The notes below the pieces were generated by a model. It made no database searches. It was not told the origin of the DNA and saw only the letters and a list, made by a program, of their open reading frames with translations. Below, piece by piece: positions 21,047 to 30,359 of a DNA stretch of 64,000 bases. The stretch's first letter is position 1. Each line of letters opens with the position of its first letter. A program made the translations under genes and the position numbers. Source of the DNA: Paenibacillus pasadenensis (lineage in GTDB: Bacteria > Bacillota > Bacilli > Paenibacillales > Paenibacillaceae). Location: positions 41,476 through 105,475 of the forward strand of contig NZ_JAMBOT010000013.1 in NCBI RefSeq assembly GCF_023715725.1, in the 5' to 3' direction.

Positions 21047-21805
21047 CTATGCTTTCAGTTGTTTTTCCAGCTTCAACAGATTGTCCAGACTTAAAGCGAG
21101 GCTGTCCAGCGGGCTGCCCGGGCAATAGTCCTGTTCAACGGCAAACCACTCGACCCCATGATCCAGCCCCCATTGCAGAATTGGAGCAAAATTGATCAGC
21201 CCCGTGCCAATCTCGGCAAAATACTCGCGTCCGTCGGAGGTCATGTCTTTCAGATGCAGAATCGGCATGCGGTTAGCATAGTTGCTGATGAAGCCAAGCG
21301 GGTCTTGACCGCCCTTCAGCACCCAGTACGTATCGATTTCCGCATAAATTGCGGGATCGTCCAGCAAATATTCAAGCGCGAACTGGTCGCCAATCCGTGT
21401 ATGGAATTCAAAATCATGGTTATGATAACCAGCGCGGTATTTCGTTCCTTTAACTTTAGCGGCAACTGCCAGAAGATCCTTCTTCACGCTTACATAACCT
21501 TCCGGCGTTTGCAGACCGTCCGGCAGGGAGTGGCAAATAAAATCGCGCGTATCAAACAGATCGGCCTCTTCCAGCACAGCAGGCAGATCGTTTTTCATCC
21601 GCTCCAGGCCAACGTGCATGCCCGCAACCTTTAGGCCCGTTTCCTTCAAAATAGCGGCAATATCCTTTGCCGGATTGCCGTGAAGACCGTCGATTTGCAC
21701 AGCCGTCCAGCCCATTTTGCTCACGTCGCGGAGCACGCCCTCAAAATCCTGTCTCGCTTCATTTCTCAGGGTGTGCATTTGTGCAGCCAGTTTTGATCTG
21801 ATCAT
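21047..21805 (-). CDS. Sugar phosphate isomerase/epimerase (AP-endonuclease-2 fold)
   Basis: A 252-residue TIM-barrel protein of the xylose-isomerase-like family. Metal-site segments are visible: GYHNHDFEF, AEIDTYWVLKGG, LHLKDM and a late FAVEQDYCPG Glu. ATG at 21805 overlaps the upstream TGA (ATGA), so translation is coupled; the frame extends upstream to 21838 without need. Substrate is unknown. Next to an aldo/keto reductase and a PfkB kinase it may process an oxidised or epimeric sugar. IolE-like activity is possible but not supported by position. Confidence 0.85.
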   Translation of the reverse strand: MIRSKLAAQMHTLRNEARQDFEGVLRDVSKMGWTAVQIDGLHGNPAKDIAAILKETGLKVAGMHVGLERMKNDLPAVLEEADLFDTRDFICHSLPDGLQTPEGYVSVKKDLLAVAAKVKGTKYRAGYHNHDFEFHTRIGDQFALEYLLDDPAIYAEIDTYWVLKGGQDPLGFISNYANRMPILHLKDMTSDGREYFAEIGTGLINFAPILQWGLDHGVEWFAVEQDYCPGSPLDSLALSLDNLLKLEKQLKA

Positions 21806-22743
21806 TGGTTTACCGCCTCTCTTTTGAGATCCAGCCACTCTACTTCTGCCGGCGTAAGCTCCAGATTCATCGCCTCGATGGACGACTGGAACTCATCCGA
21901 ATTGCGGGGACCGATAATTGCGCAGGTCGGGAACCGCTGATAGAGAACATAGGACAGCGCAATTTGAATCGCCGTTACGCCTTTCTCTTCGCCCAGCTTC
22001 ACAGCACGGCGGTATCTTTCCCAGTTGTTGTCGCTGTAGTACACCCGCACCATTTCGGCATCGGCGTGATTGTCCGGGCTGAAATGGCCGGAGAAAAATC
22101 CGCCCGCTTGAGCGGACCAGGACAGCAGCGGCAGTCCTGTCCGTTCATGCCAGTCGCACATTTCCGCGTCCGCCGACACCGTACCTGCCCATCTTGCCTC
22201 GTTCGGCTTCGCCAGGCTCAGGTTCGGGCTGTTGAACACAAAACCCGTCAAGCCATTTGCTGCGGCATAGTCGTTTGCTTCGCTGATGCGCTGCCAAGAC
22301 CAGTTGGACGCGCCGATGGCATGAATGCGTTTTGCCTGCAAATGCTCGTTCAGTTCCTCCATGATCGGTCCTACGGGAACAGTCGGATCGTCGCGGTGCA
22401 GCGCGTACAGATCGACATAGTCGGTGCCGAGGCGCTCCAGGCTTTCCGTCAAATCCTTGCGGATCGCATCCGGCCTTACGCGCGGACCCGGCTCTCCGTC
22501 GTCATGATGCGCGCCTTTGGTCATGATGACTACTTTGTCACGAAGGCCCTCTTCCGCCAGCCATTGGCCGAGCACCTGCTCGCGGCCGCGGTATTGGTGT
22601 GCAGTGTCAAAAGCATTGCCGCCGGCTGCAATGTAAGCTTCCAGCATTAAACGCTGCGGCTCTTCCATTGTGCGAAGATCCCCTGTTCCCATGAACAGAC
22701 GGGAAATCTTTTTGTCGACGCCTTGGATATGGGTGTATTGCAT
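21802..22743 (-). CDS. Aldo/keto reductase
   Basis: A 313-residue NAD(P)H-dependent aldo/keto reductase. The catalytic tetrad can be placed: Asp and Tyr in NAFDTAHQYRGRE, Lys in VIMTKGAHH and His in LYALHRDD. Cofactor-binding IIGPRNSDEF lies near the C-terminus. A GGGAGG ribosome site precedes the ATG. It overlaps the isomerase gene by four bases. In this cluster it probably interconverts a sugar and its keto form, which is an inference. Confidence 0.88.
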   Translation of the reverse strand: MQYTHIQGVDKKISRLFMGTGDLRTMEEPQRLMLEAYIAAGGNAFDTAHQYRGREQVLGQWLAEEGLRDKVVIMTKGAHHDDGEPGPRVRPDAIRKDLTESLERLGTDYVDLYALHRDDPTVPVGPIMEELNEHLQAKRIHAIGASNWSWQRISEANDYAAANGLTGFVFNSPNLSLAKPNEARWAGTVSADAEMCDWHERTGLPLLSWSAQAGGFFSGHFSPDNHADAEMVRVYYSDNNWERYRRAVKLGEEKGVTAIQIALSYVLYQRFPTCAIIGPRNSDEFQSSIEAMNLELTPAEVEWLDLKREAVNQ

Positions 22744-22811
22744 TTACAATTCCTCCCAAATGGTATTAATCAAGCTGAAACGGCTGAGCCGTCCTTATTG
22801 CGCCTTAAGTT

Positions 22812-24119
22812 TCATTTCGAATATTCAGAACCGAAAAACCCTTTGCCCATCAAGCGATGAATCAGTTCGGCAAACAGGCTGTTTGACCAGGCAAACCAAG
22901 GACGGGTGTAATTCTCCGGTGCATCAGGATCGAAGCCTTCATGCATATAGCCTGTACCTGCGTCGGTGCGCTGCAGCATATCGAGCAGCTCGCGGATTTC
23001 GGCGTCGTCCTGCGAAGTGAGTCCCTGCATCGAAAGGCTGATGTGCCAAATGTAACCCGGCGGCGTGTGCGGGCTGCCGATGCCTTTTGCATATTGTCCT
23101 TGCTTAAAATATGGATTGTCAGTGCTCAGCACGAATCTGCGCGTGTTTTGGTAAACCGGATCGTTGTGGTCGGCATAGCCCAAATAAGGAATGGACAGCA
23201 GGCTTGGCACGTTGGCGTCGTCCATCAAATTAAAGTTACCGTAGCCGTCCGTTTCATACGCATAAATCCGGCCGTATGTCGGATGCATAACCGTTCCGTA
23301 ATTCTGAATGCCAAAGTCGATTTCCTCGCGCAGCCCGTCCGCAAGCCTTGCCAGTTCGGCGTCTTCCCAAACTTTCTCTGCAATTTCCACGATATAGCGC
23401 AGAACGACGACAGCGAACATGTTGGACGGAATCAGATAGCCGAACGTGCAGGCATCGTCGCTTGGCCGGAAAGCCGACCAGGTCATACCGGTGTAGTTCA
23501 CCGGCATGCCCATGCGGTCGTTGCGCAGCGTGTCGCTTGGCGGGCAGTCCGTGCGGGCGAACCGGTACGGGGACTTCTCAAAGTGACGCTGCTCTGTTTT
23601 CCAAAGGGAGATGATCTTGCGGACGGCTTCACGGAAGGAATCGTCGAACACTTCGTTCTTCCCGGTTTCTTTCCAGTAGAGATAGGCTAGCTGAATCGGA
23701 TAACAAAGTGAGTCAATCTCGTACTTGCGCTCCCAAATCCATGGGTTCAGGTCCGTATCGTCCCAATCGTACCGGCTGTCGTTCGGCTCCTCATTAAAGG
23801 CGTTTGCGTAAGGATCGATATGGATAAATGCGATTTGCCGGCGGATCAGCCCTTCCAGCAGACGCTGCAAATCCTCGTCGCCGGATGCGAGCGGCAAGTA
23901 ATGCCTCACCTGCGCCGTTGAGTCCCGAAGCCACATCGCTGGAATATCGCCGGTAATGACAAAGGTGGAGCCATCCTCCAGCACTTTGGTCGTTGTCTCT
24001 AGCGTGTTCGGGTAACATTTTTGGAACATATCCAGCAGCTTCGGATGGACTGCCAGCTCCGTTTCCGCCTCTTTAAGCAGCTGGTCTACCGATTGGGGAA
24101 GCTTCATCGTGGTGATCAT
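22812..24119 (-). CDS. GH125 exo-alpha-1,6-mannosidase
   Basis: A 435-residue (alpha/alpha)6-barrel glycosidase of family GH125 (formerly DUF1237). Recognition rests on GDIPAMWLRDS, NAFNEEPNDS, WIWERKYEIDS, GMTWSAFRPSDD and the late WFAWSNSLFAEL. Known members remove non-reducing alpha-1,6-mannose with inversion. There is no signal peptide. ATG at 24119 is chosen because GGAGGG lies about ten bases upstream; the frame is open to 24149. It pairs functionally with GH38. Confidence 0.93.
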   Translation of the reverse strand: MITTMKLPQSVDQLLKEAETELAVHPKLLDMFQKCYPNTLETTTKVLEDGSTFVITGDIPAMWLRDSTAQVRHYLPLASGDEDLQRLLEGLIRRQIAFIHIDPYANAFNEEPNDSRYDWDDTDLNPWIWERKYEIDSLCYPIQLAYLYWKETGKNEVFDDSFREAVRKIISLWKTEQRHFEKSPYRFARTDCPPSDTLRNDRMGMPVNYTGMTWSAFRPSDDACTFGYLIPSNMFAVVVLRYIVEIAEKVWEDAELARLADGLREEIDFGIQNYGTVMHPTYGRIYAYETDGYGNFNLMDDANVPSLLSIPYLGYADHNDPVYQNTRRFVLSTDNPYFKQGQYAKGIGSPHTPPGYIWHISLSMQGLTSQDDAEIRELLDMLQRTDAGTGYMHEGFDPDAPENYTRPWFAWSNSLFAELIHRLMGKGFFGSEYSK

Positions 24120-24210
24120 CTCCTTATTCCCTCCGTTAAAGCCGTTCAACTATTGGTAAGATTTCGGTGAAAATGCGTTCGTGATTGTGCCGCTGCGCCA
24201 AAGGCTGGCC

Positions 24211-24334
24211 CTCCGATCGCTGTTGACCTCGGAATTTTTTGAATTCAACCTCCCATAGAGGTGAAATTCCGACGTCAAAGGCGAACGCTGACGCTTCTCC
24301 AGGCTCAACCTTTGCCTCCGCTCTTCCATCACGG
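24211..24334. repeat. Dispersed 120-bp intergenic repeat, copy B
   Basis: The counterpart of 15107-15228, in the same orientation and again just upstream of a sugar-catabolic gene read leftward. GTCAAAGGCGAACGCTGACG and CGCTTCTCCAGGCTC mark the most conserved part. Confidence 0.7.
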
Positions 24335-24419
24335 TAATTTAAAGCTCCACTGCAACGGCAAGCCGGCTAATCAGCGCTAAAGCGCTTTGCCGGGCAGGCC
24401 TTTCGTGGCCGGTGGGAGG

Positions 24420-24915
24420 CGAATAAGGGCGTTTCGCGCTTTTTTCCTGCCGTTTCAGGCCGTTGGGCACCGATTAAGGCCTTTTTCGGCCTTATTTCTG
24501 CCGTTTCAGGCCGTTGGGCACGCAATAAGGCCATTTTGGGCCTTATTTTCGCCGTTTCAGGCCGCTGGGCGCCGATTAAGGCCTTTTTCGGCCTTATTTC
24601 TGCCGTTTCAGGCCATTAGGCACGCAATAAGGCCATTTTTGGCCTTATTTCTGCCGTTTCAGGCCGCTGGGCGCCGATTAAGGCCTTTTTTGGCCTTATT
24701 TTCGCCTTTTCCGGCCGCTGGGCGCCGATTAAGGCCTTTTTTGGCCTTATTTCCGCCTTTTCCGGCCGTTGGGCACGCATTAAGGCCTTTTTCGGCCTTA
24801 TTTCCGCCCTTCAAGGCCGCCAGGCTCCGAAAAGGCCATTTTCGGCCTTATTTCCTGCCCTTCAAGGCCGACATGCGGCCAATATGGCCGTTTCACGGCC
24901 TTATCCCCGCATACC
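24420..24915. repeat. 51-bp tandem hairpin array, about 10 units
   Basis: The word GCCGTTTCAGG or a variant recurs at exactly 51-base steps: 24449, 24500, 24551, 24602, 24653, 24704, 24755, 24806, 24857. Each unit carries a perfect or near-perfect stem TAAGGCC-TTTTTC-GGCCTTA; loop bases vary while the stem is kept. Because 51 is divisible by three, a plus-strand frame of 202 codons stays open with a 17-residue repeat, but it lacks a ribosome site and runs against all flanking genes. I treat it as non-coding. Confidence 0.9.
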
Positions 24916-24982
24916 CGGCCCGCCCAGCGGCGCAGTGCACCCGCCGCTGCCCGCATTGGCGGGCTCGCCGCCGCGAGCGGCA

Positions 24983-25924
24983 TCAAACCTCTTGAGTTTG
25001 CCGCCGCTCGCGAAGGAAGGCCTTTAAGCCTTCCTGATCCGGCGTACCGGTGCTGCCGCCTAATGCGCTAACCGACAAAGCGCCGCAAGCGTTGCCGTAC
25101 ATGAGGCACATTTCCACGTCGTTGCCGGACAGGAAGCCAAACAGGTAACCTGCATTGAACGAATCTCCGGCTCCCGTCGTATCAACCGCTTCAACCGGGT
25201 AACCAGCCATGCGTGTCAGCACTCCGCTGCGAAGCGCGACAGCGCCGTCTTTACCCAGCTTTACGACGACATGCGAGCCGTATTGGCCCATATACCGAAT
25301 GGCTTCATCAACCCGGCTGCAGCCCGTGTAGTGCAGAGCCTCCGTCTCGTTCATCAGAAAAACATCGATGTAGCGCATCAGTTCAAAAACGCTTTTGTCC
25401 CACTCCCCGGAGTCGTCCCAGCCTACGTCGCAGGAGATTGTTACGCCCAGCGCCTTCAATCTTTTTACAACCGACATGTACGCATCGTGGTTTCTTCTGC
25501 CCCTGTAGCCGGTTATATGAACATGACGCCCTTGAGCCACCTGCTCCAGGTTCACCTCTTCCATGCGCAGCTCCGCATTGGAACCTGCATAAGAGATAAA
25601 GGAACGATCCGTATCCGGGTTAAATGCTATTGAAATGCCAGTATTGCTAGCATTGCTAGTACGAATCATTCTGGAATCGATACCATATTCGGCGAAACGT
25701 TCCCGTATATAACGGCCGTAACCGTCGTCGCCGAGAACGCCGTTAAAGGCTACGCGAATGCCGAGCTTAGCAAGAGAAACCGCAAACAGAGCGGCTCCTC
25801 CGCCAACATGCATCGTCATGCGGTCAACAAAAAGTTCCTGGCCGGGATGAGGAACCTCGCTGCATCCTTCCACCACAAGATCAATATTAACATCGCCAAT
25901 CACTACTGCGTCAAAAATTCTCAA
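24983..25924 (-). CDS. PfkB-family carbohydrate kinase
   Basis: A 313-residue ribokinase-like sugar kinase. The N-terminal DVNIDLVVEG and MHVGGGAALFAV segments bind sugar, and DTTGAGDSFNAGY holds the anion hole and catalytic Asp. It lies between the LacI regulator and GH125, reading with the cluster. The phosphorylated sugar cannot be deduced; fructose, or a product of the aldo/keto reductase and isomerase, is plausible. Its coding sequence contains an exact copy of the cluster operator near codons 80-85. Confidence 0.88.
   Translation of the reverse strand: MRIFDAVVIGDVNIDLVVEGCSEVPHPGQELFVDRMTMHVGGGAALFAVSLAKLGIRVAFNGVLGDDGYGRYIRERFAEYGIDSRMIRTSNASNTGISIAFNPDTDRSFISYAGSNAELRMEEVNLEQVAQGRHVHITGYRGRRNHDAYMSVVKRLKALGVTISCDVGWDDSGEWDKSVFELMRYIDVFLMNETEALHYTGCSRVDEAIRYMGQYGSHVVVKLGKDGAVALRSGVLTRMAGYPVEAVDTTGAGDSFNAGYLFGFLSGNDVEMCLMYGNACGALSVSALGGSTGTPDQEGLKAFLRERRQTQEV
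25671..25685. promoter_or_regulatory. Intragenic copy of the cluster operator
   Basis: CTGGAATCGATACCA is identical over 15 bases to the two operators at 30293 and 30360. It lies in the kinase gene, where it encodes part of GIDSRMI. Confidence 0.5.
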
Positions 25925-25960
25925 CTTCTTCTCCCTCTCCCAGTTATATATATTGTAAAT

Positions 25961-26989
25961 TCAAGCTTTTATATCATCCGGGTAGGTTCTGCAGCTGTCC
26001 CGAACGACCAGCCTATGCTGTAAAATAACGTCCTTCTTGGGAGAATTTTCGCTGCCGGTAATTAAATCGAGAAGCTTGTCTACCGTCACCTTGCCCATTT
26101 CCAAAATCGGCTGTTCCATGGAGGACAAGCGCGGACGCACCTGCTCCGTCAATTGGCTTCCGTCAAATCCAATGACTGAAATATCCTGCGGAACTTTAAA
26201 GCCATGGTCATGAATACAGTTCATCGCGCCAACCGCCATATCGTCGCTGACCGCAAAAATGGCTGTAGGAATCGTTTCCTGATCCAGCATCACTTTCATC
26301 AAATCATATCCGCTCTGCGTTTTGTAATCGCCGAATTGAATGAAAGTCTCCTCCGTCTTAATGCCGCGATCAGCAAGCGCATGGCTGTAGCCGATGTAAC
26401 GGTTCTGACCGGAGGTGATGTCCCGCATATCCCCGCCAAGAAAGCCGATTCGGGTGTGGCCGAGGTCAATCAGATGACGCGTAGCGTCGTAAGCCGCCGC
26501 GTAATCATCGATAATAACAGAGACAAACCTTTGTTCCACAGGCTTAACGCTGGAGAAAATAATTGGAATATCCAGCTTGCCGATAAATTCGCGAATGTCA
26601 TCGTTGATTTTTTCGTGCATGATGATAATTCCGTCCACGCGCATTTGCTGGAAAACCTGTAAATACTTCAACTCTTTATCGATATCCTCGATGATGTTGC
26701 ACACTAGCAGATTATAGTCGTTCAAACTCGCGGTTTTCTCAATTGTGCTCAAAATCGTCGAATAGAAGCTCGACGTCACGTCGGGCACGATTACGCCGAT
26801 CAGATTCGTTTTTTGCCGCACGAGACTTCTTGCAATATGGCTAGGCGAATAACCCAGCTCGTCAATCGCGCGTTGAACCCGGGCCCTTAAATCGTCTTTG
26901 ACGTATTTCTCGCCGTTGAGCACCCTTGAGACCGTTGTCACGGACACCCCCGCGTGCTTGGCGACATCCTTAATCTTCGGCGCCATCAT
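25961..26989 (-). CDS. LacI-family transcriptional regulator
   Basis: A 342-residue repressor. The N-terminal helix-turn-helix is VAKHAGVSVTTVSRVLNG and is followed by the hinge helix (SPSHIARSLVRQKTN); a periplasmic-binding-like sugar domain follows (IGVIVPDVTSSFYS, VIGFDGSQL). ATG at 26989 is preferred with AGGG close upstream; a GTG two codons earlier is possible. It lies inside the uptake and hydrolysis cluster, so its likely ligand is a mannoside-derived sugar. Its likely targets are the repeated TGGAATCGATACCA sites upstream of the binding-protein gene. Confidence 0.93.
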   Translation of the reverse strand: MMAPKIKDVAKHAGVSVTTVSRVLNGEKYVKDDLRARVQRAIDELGYSPSHIARSLVRQKTNLIGVIVPDVTSSFYSTILSTIEKTASLNDYNLLVCNIIEDIDKELKYLQVFQQMRVDGIIIMHEKINDDIREFIGKLDIPIIFSSVKPVEQRFVSVIIDDYAAAYDATRHLIDLGHTRIGFLGGDMRDITSGQNRYIGYSHALADRGIKTEETFIQFGDYKTQSGYDLMKVMLDQETIPTAIFAVSDDMAVGAMNCIHDHGFKVPQDISVIGFDGSQLTEQVRPRLSSMEQPILEMGKVTVDKLLDLITGSENSPKKDVILQHRLVVRDSCRTYPDDIKA

Positions 26990-27032
26990 CGTCACCCTGC
27001 CTTTTCAACTGAACCTTATGATGTTAATTATA

Positions 27033-27848
27033 TTAGCTCTTAACCGCTCCTTCCATAATTCCCGCAATAAATTGGCGGCTGAAGACGAGAAACATCACAA
27101 TCAGCGGAATCGTTGAGAGTAAGGTCCCTGTCATAACCATGGAATAATCGCCGGTATGAACGGATTTGAGCTGTTGCAACGTGAGCATCAGAGTAAATTT
27201 CTCCGCATCCGTCAGTACGATGAGCGGCCACAGATAATCCTCCCACACGCCCATGAACGTTGTAATCGCCAGAAATGCGAGCGCCGGCCGTAAAATCGGC
27301 AGAGCGACACGCCAGTAAAGACCAAATTTGTTGCAGCCGTCAATCGTTGCCGCTTCAAGCAAATCATTGTGAATGGCAAGCGCATATTGTCTTATCCAGA
27401 AAATTCCGAATGCGGTAGATATGCCAGGAATAATGAGCGCTTTATAACTTCCCAGCCATCCCAGTTCTTTAATGATAAGAAATTGAGGCACAAGGAGCAT
27501 TTGGGCGGGAATCATCATCGTCGCCATCATGAGGTAAAATAGCACCTTGGACCCGGGGAACTTAAACTTTGAAAACGTAAAGCCAGTCAGCGAGTTGAAA
27601 AACAGCTGCAGCGTTGTACTGACAACAACGATAAATAAAGTATTAAGAAGAGCGCGATAAAAATCAATATTATCCATAACTTTTTTATAGTTTGTTATGA
27701 ATTCCCCGCCAAAGGTAAGTCTCGGAGGAGAAGCAAAAATCGCGCTTGTATCGTTGGTCGACATAACGACGAGCCAATAAAACGGGAATATTGAAAATAT
27801 AACACCGATCACCAAAAAAGTATGCACGAATATCTTCTTAGCTGTCAT
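27033..27848 (-). CDS. ABC sugar transporter permease, MalG/UgpE type
   Basis: A 271-residue permease with six predicted membrane segments and the EAA loop DLLEAATIDGCNKFG-x-YWRVALPIL for contact with the ATPase. It is the second permease of a CUT1-type importer. No ATPase gene is in the cluster, as is usual in Bacillota where a shared MsmX-like ATPase serves many importers. Confidence 0.93.
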   Translation of the reverse strand: MTAKKIFVHTFLVIGVIFSIFPFYWLVVMSTNDTSAIFASPPRLTFGGEFITNYKKVMDNIDFYRALLNTLFIVVVSTTLQLFFNSLTGFTFSKFKFPGSKVLFYLMMATMMIPAQMLLVPQFLIIKELGWLGSYKALIIPGISTAFGIFWIRQYALAIHNDLLEAATIDGCNKFGLYWRVALPILRPALAFLAITTFMGVWEDYLWPLIVLTDAEKFTLMLTLQQLKSVHTGDYSMVMTGTLLSTIPLIVMFLVFSRQFIAGIMEGAVKS

Positions 27849-27867
27849 CTTTCCAGGCTCCTTTTGA

Positions 27868-28752
27868 TTAATCCTCCGATTTGTTGAACACTTTCCAGTT
27901 AAGAATGGAGATTAATCCGATGATGAAAAACAGTACCCATGAGACGGCAGCCGCATATCCGTAGTTCTGGTAAACGAAGCCTTCGCGGAACATGTAAAGC
28001 ACAATGGTCTCGGAACCCGGATAAGGCGATTGATTGCCCGCCAGCACTTGCGGCTCCGTAAAGATTTGAAACCCGCCGATCGTCGACATCATAACCGTGA
28101 ACAGGATAATAGGACGAAGCATCGGAAGCGTAATTTTGAAAAAGGTTTGCGCCGTTGTCGCTCCGTCAAGCTCAGCGGCTTCGTAGAGATCTTTAGGAAT
28201 CCGCTGCAGTCCGGACAGAAAAATGATCGCGTTATAACCTAAGTATCTCCACGAAATCATCGCCGCGATAACAACGCGAACTCCGGTGCTGGAGTTCAGC
28301 CAAGCGACTTTATCGAGGCCAAGCTGCACAAGAAAATAATTAATCAGGCCGTATTCGTTGCCGAACATCGATTGAAAGATGATAACGACAGCGACCATAG
28401 CCGTAATATTCGGCAGGAAAAAAGCGATTCGGAAAAAGCTTTTAAATTTAACGATGGACAGGTTGATTACAAAGGCAAGAACAAGCGCAACCATGAGCAT
28501 AGGACCGTTGGCCAGCAGCCAAATGGCAACGTTATTAACTAGAGCCTGCCAAAAATTCGGATCGCTGAACATGTACGAAAAGTTTTTGAATCCGACAAAC
28601 GTCATTTCTCCTAGCCCGTCCCACTTTTGCACAGATAAATACATCGAGAAAAAGATGGGAAATACCGAAAAGGTCAGAAACAAAATAAAAAATGGAGAAA
28701 TAAACAGATACAACGCTCTGTTCTTGTATATTTCCTTAAGCATGTTCCCCAT
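27868..28752 (-). CDS. ABC sugar transporter permease, MalF/UgpA type
   Basis: A 294-residue permease with six predicted membrane segments and the EAA loop DLYEAAELDGATTAQTF. ATG at 28752 follows GGAGG with six-base spacing. It lies 19 bases upstream of the second permease, in the same operon as the binding protein. Confidence 0.93.
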   Translation of the reverse strand: MGNMLKEIYKNRALYLFISPFFILFLTFSVFPIFFSMYLSVQKWDGLGEMTFVGFKNFSYMFSDPNFWQALVNNVAIWLLANGPMLMVALVLAFVINLSIVKFKSFFRIAFFLPNITAMVAVVIIFQSMFGNEYGLINYFLVQLGLDKVAWLNSSTGVRVVIAAMISWRYLGYNAIIFLSGLQRIPKDLYEAAELDGATTAQTFFKITLPMLRPIILFTVMMSTIGGFQIFTEPQVLAGNQSPYPGSETIVLYMFREGFVYQNYGYAAAVSWVLFFIIGLISILNWKVFNKSED

Positions 28753-28775
28753 ATTATTCCTCCGTTAAATCGGTT

Positions 28776-28805
28776 GGGGCGAGGCGATTGCTCGCTTCCC
28801 GCCCC
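28776..28805 (-). other. Stem-loop between binding protein and permease
   Basis: GGGGCG pairs with CGCCCC-like bases, with an inner GCGA/TCGC stem. Hairpins at this place in sugar ABC operons often stabilise the upstream binding-protein mRNA and lower permease expression; here that is an inference. No T tract follows. Confidence 0.45.
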
Positions 28806-28845
28806 ATCCTGAATTAAGTGTTATTCTAGCTGTCGTTGACTTGAA

Positions 28846-30120
28846 TTAACGGGACAGTTGGCGTTTAATCTGCTCTTGAGCTTCCGCCCATGCTTTCTCG
28901 GAATCTTTTTTCTGAGCGTCGACCGAGCCAAGCGATTTGGTGAGCGTCGTAATAACCATATCGTCGCGCGGATCGGTATGAGCGACCTTAACGTCTTTAG
29001 CCGCTTCTCCGAATACAACGCTCAGATCCTGATTCGCGAAAAACTCATTTTTGTTTTCCATCTCAGGCTTGGAGTAAACCTCCGGCGTGGACGGATAGTT
29101 GCCGAATTCCTTGTAGCCTTTGACCAGGTTGTCCGGGCTTGTCAGGAACTTGATCACTTCGTAAGCTTCTTGAGGATGCTTCGTAGACTTCAGAATGCCG
29201 ATGAACGAGCCGCCTTGGTTGCCTACGCCGCCCGGCGGATAAGCAATGTTCCATTTGCCTTTGGTGTCCGGCGCGGCCGAAGCGAGATCGCCTACAGCCC
29301 AAGATGCGCCAGGGAAGGTTGCAATTTCGCCGTTGTTGATGGCCGCATTACGCTCGGAATCGCTGGAGAACGGGAACGTGATGCCCATTTGGTAAGCTTT
29401 TACTGCTTGGTCCCAAGCGGCTTTGACGTGAGCCTGATCTCCGATGTAGTTCCCCTCAGTATCAAAATAGGTTTGAGGGCTTTGTCCCACAATGCTGCTG
29501 AATACGTCGACAATCGAAGTTGTCGTGGCGCCGGTTTTGTCTTTGATTTGCTTCAGGATGTTGAAATAATCATCCCAGGTTTTCACTTGCTCCTTCAGCT
29601 CTTCGGGCTTGCTAGGCACACCGGCTTGTTCAAACAAGTCGCTGCGGTAGTACATGACAACCGGAGCAACGTCAATTGGCAATCCGATCATATACTTGTC
29701 ATCGGCGGAAGTGCCGAGCTTCCATTTCCAATCCAGATATTGAGGCTGGATATCACGCGCGCCTTGATCATACAGGTTAACGAACTTTTCCTTATAGCTC
29801 AGCATGGTGGAAATCCAGCCGTCCATCGTAACGATGTCCGGACCGCTTCCGCCGCCGGTAATGGTCGTTTTCAGCTTCGTCAGGAAGTCTCCGCCAGATG
29901 GGAGCTTCTCGGCTTGAAGATCAATGTTCGGGAATTTCTCTTTGGCGGCTTCAATCGTGGAATCCGAGACCGCACCGTTCCAATACCAGAATTTGAGTTT
30001 TATTTTTCCGTCAGCGCTTTCATTACCAGCTGAGTTGTTTGATGTGGATTTGCCGCAAGCAGATACGACCAGAACAAGACTAAGTGCCAGCAGGGCGACG
30101 GATAGACGTTTACGCTTCAT
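28846..30120 (-). CDS. ABC sugar-binding lipoprotein (CUT1 type)
   Basis: A 424-residue extracellular solute-binding protein. The N-terminal lipobox VSAC gives Cys at about residue 23 after a Lys/Arg-rich signal (MKRKRLS). The Asn/Ser/Gly-rich linker and the GGGSGPDIVTMDGW segment are typical of family 1 binding proteins. ATG at 30120 follows GGGGGA; the open frame continues upstream to 30237 but without a signal sequence. It is the promoter-proximal gene of the mannoside cluster and defines its uptake step. Confidence 0.93.
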   Translation of the reverse strand: MKRKRLSVALLALSLVLVVSACGKSTSNNSAGNESADGKIKLKFWYWNGAVSDSTIEAAKEKFPNIDLQAEKLPSGGDFLTKLKTTITGGGSGPDIVTMDGWISTMLSYKEKFVNLYDQGARDIQPQYLDWKWKLGTSADDKYMIGLPIDVAPVVMYYRSDLFEQAGVPSKPEELKEQVKTWDDYFNILKQIKDKTGATTTSIVDVFSSIVGQSPQTYFDTEGNYIGDQAHVKAAWDQAVKAYQMGITFPFSSDSERNAAINNGEIATFPGASWAVGDLASAAPDTKGKWNIAYPPGGVGNQGGSFIGILKSTKHPQEAYEVIKFLTSPDNLVKGYKEFGNYPSTPEVYSKPEMENKNEFFANQDLSVVFGEAAKDVKVAHTDPRDDMVITTLTKSLGSVDAQKKDSEKAWAEAQEQIKRQLSR

Positions 30121-30292
30121 GTTGTTTTCCCCCGGTTTCTTAAAGATTAGAAATAAGTACCACATAAGGTTCTCGGCCAATCTCGGAGCAAACTTCCAAT
30201 GTCTTTTATGCGACTTGCCTAAAAACTTCACCACCACCCTTGGGATGTTCCGTTAGTATGATTTGACAACAAGATCCGTATGCGACAACTTT

Positions 30293-30308
30293 CTGGAATC
30301 GATACCAG
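30293..30308. promoter_or_regulatory. Operator 2 of the mannoside cluster
   Basis: CTGGAATCGATACCAG is a near-perfect palindrome with the central CG expected of LacI-family sites. It is identical to the site at 30360; starts are 67 bp apart. It also fits the loose cre consensus, so CcpA binding cannot be excluded. Confidence 0.75.
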
Positions 30309-30359
30309 AACAACTGAAAAAAAGAACACTTATCATCTGCTTACCATCATTACAACATA

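Noticed and set aside
24420..24915. CRISPR array
   Set aside because: Units are contiguous and similar throughout with no unique spacers, and no cas gene is in the window.
24387..24995. A 202-codon frame coding a 17-residue repeat (RPFSALFLPFQA-like)
   Set aside because: It exists because the DNA period is 51. There is no ribosome site, it runs against all neighbouring genes, and stem pairing rather than protein sequence is conserved.
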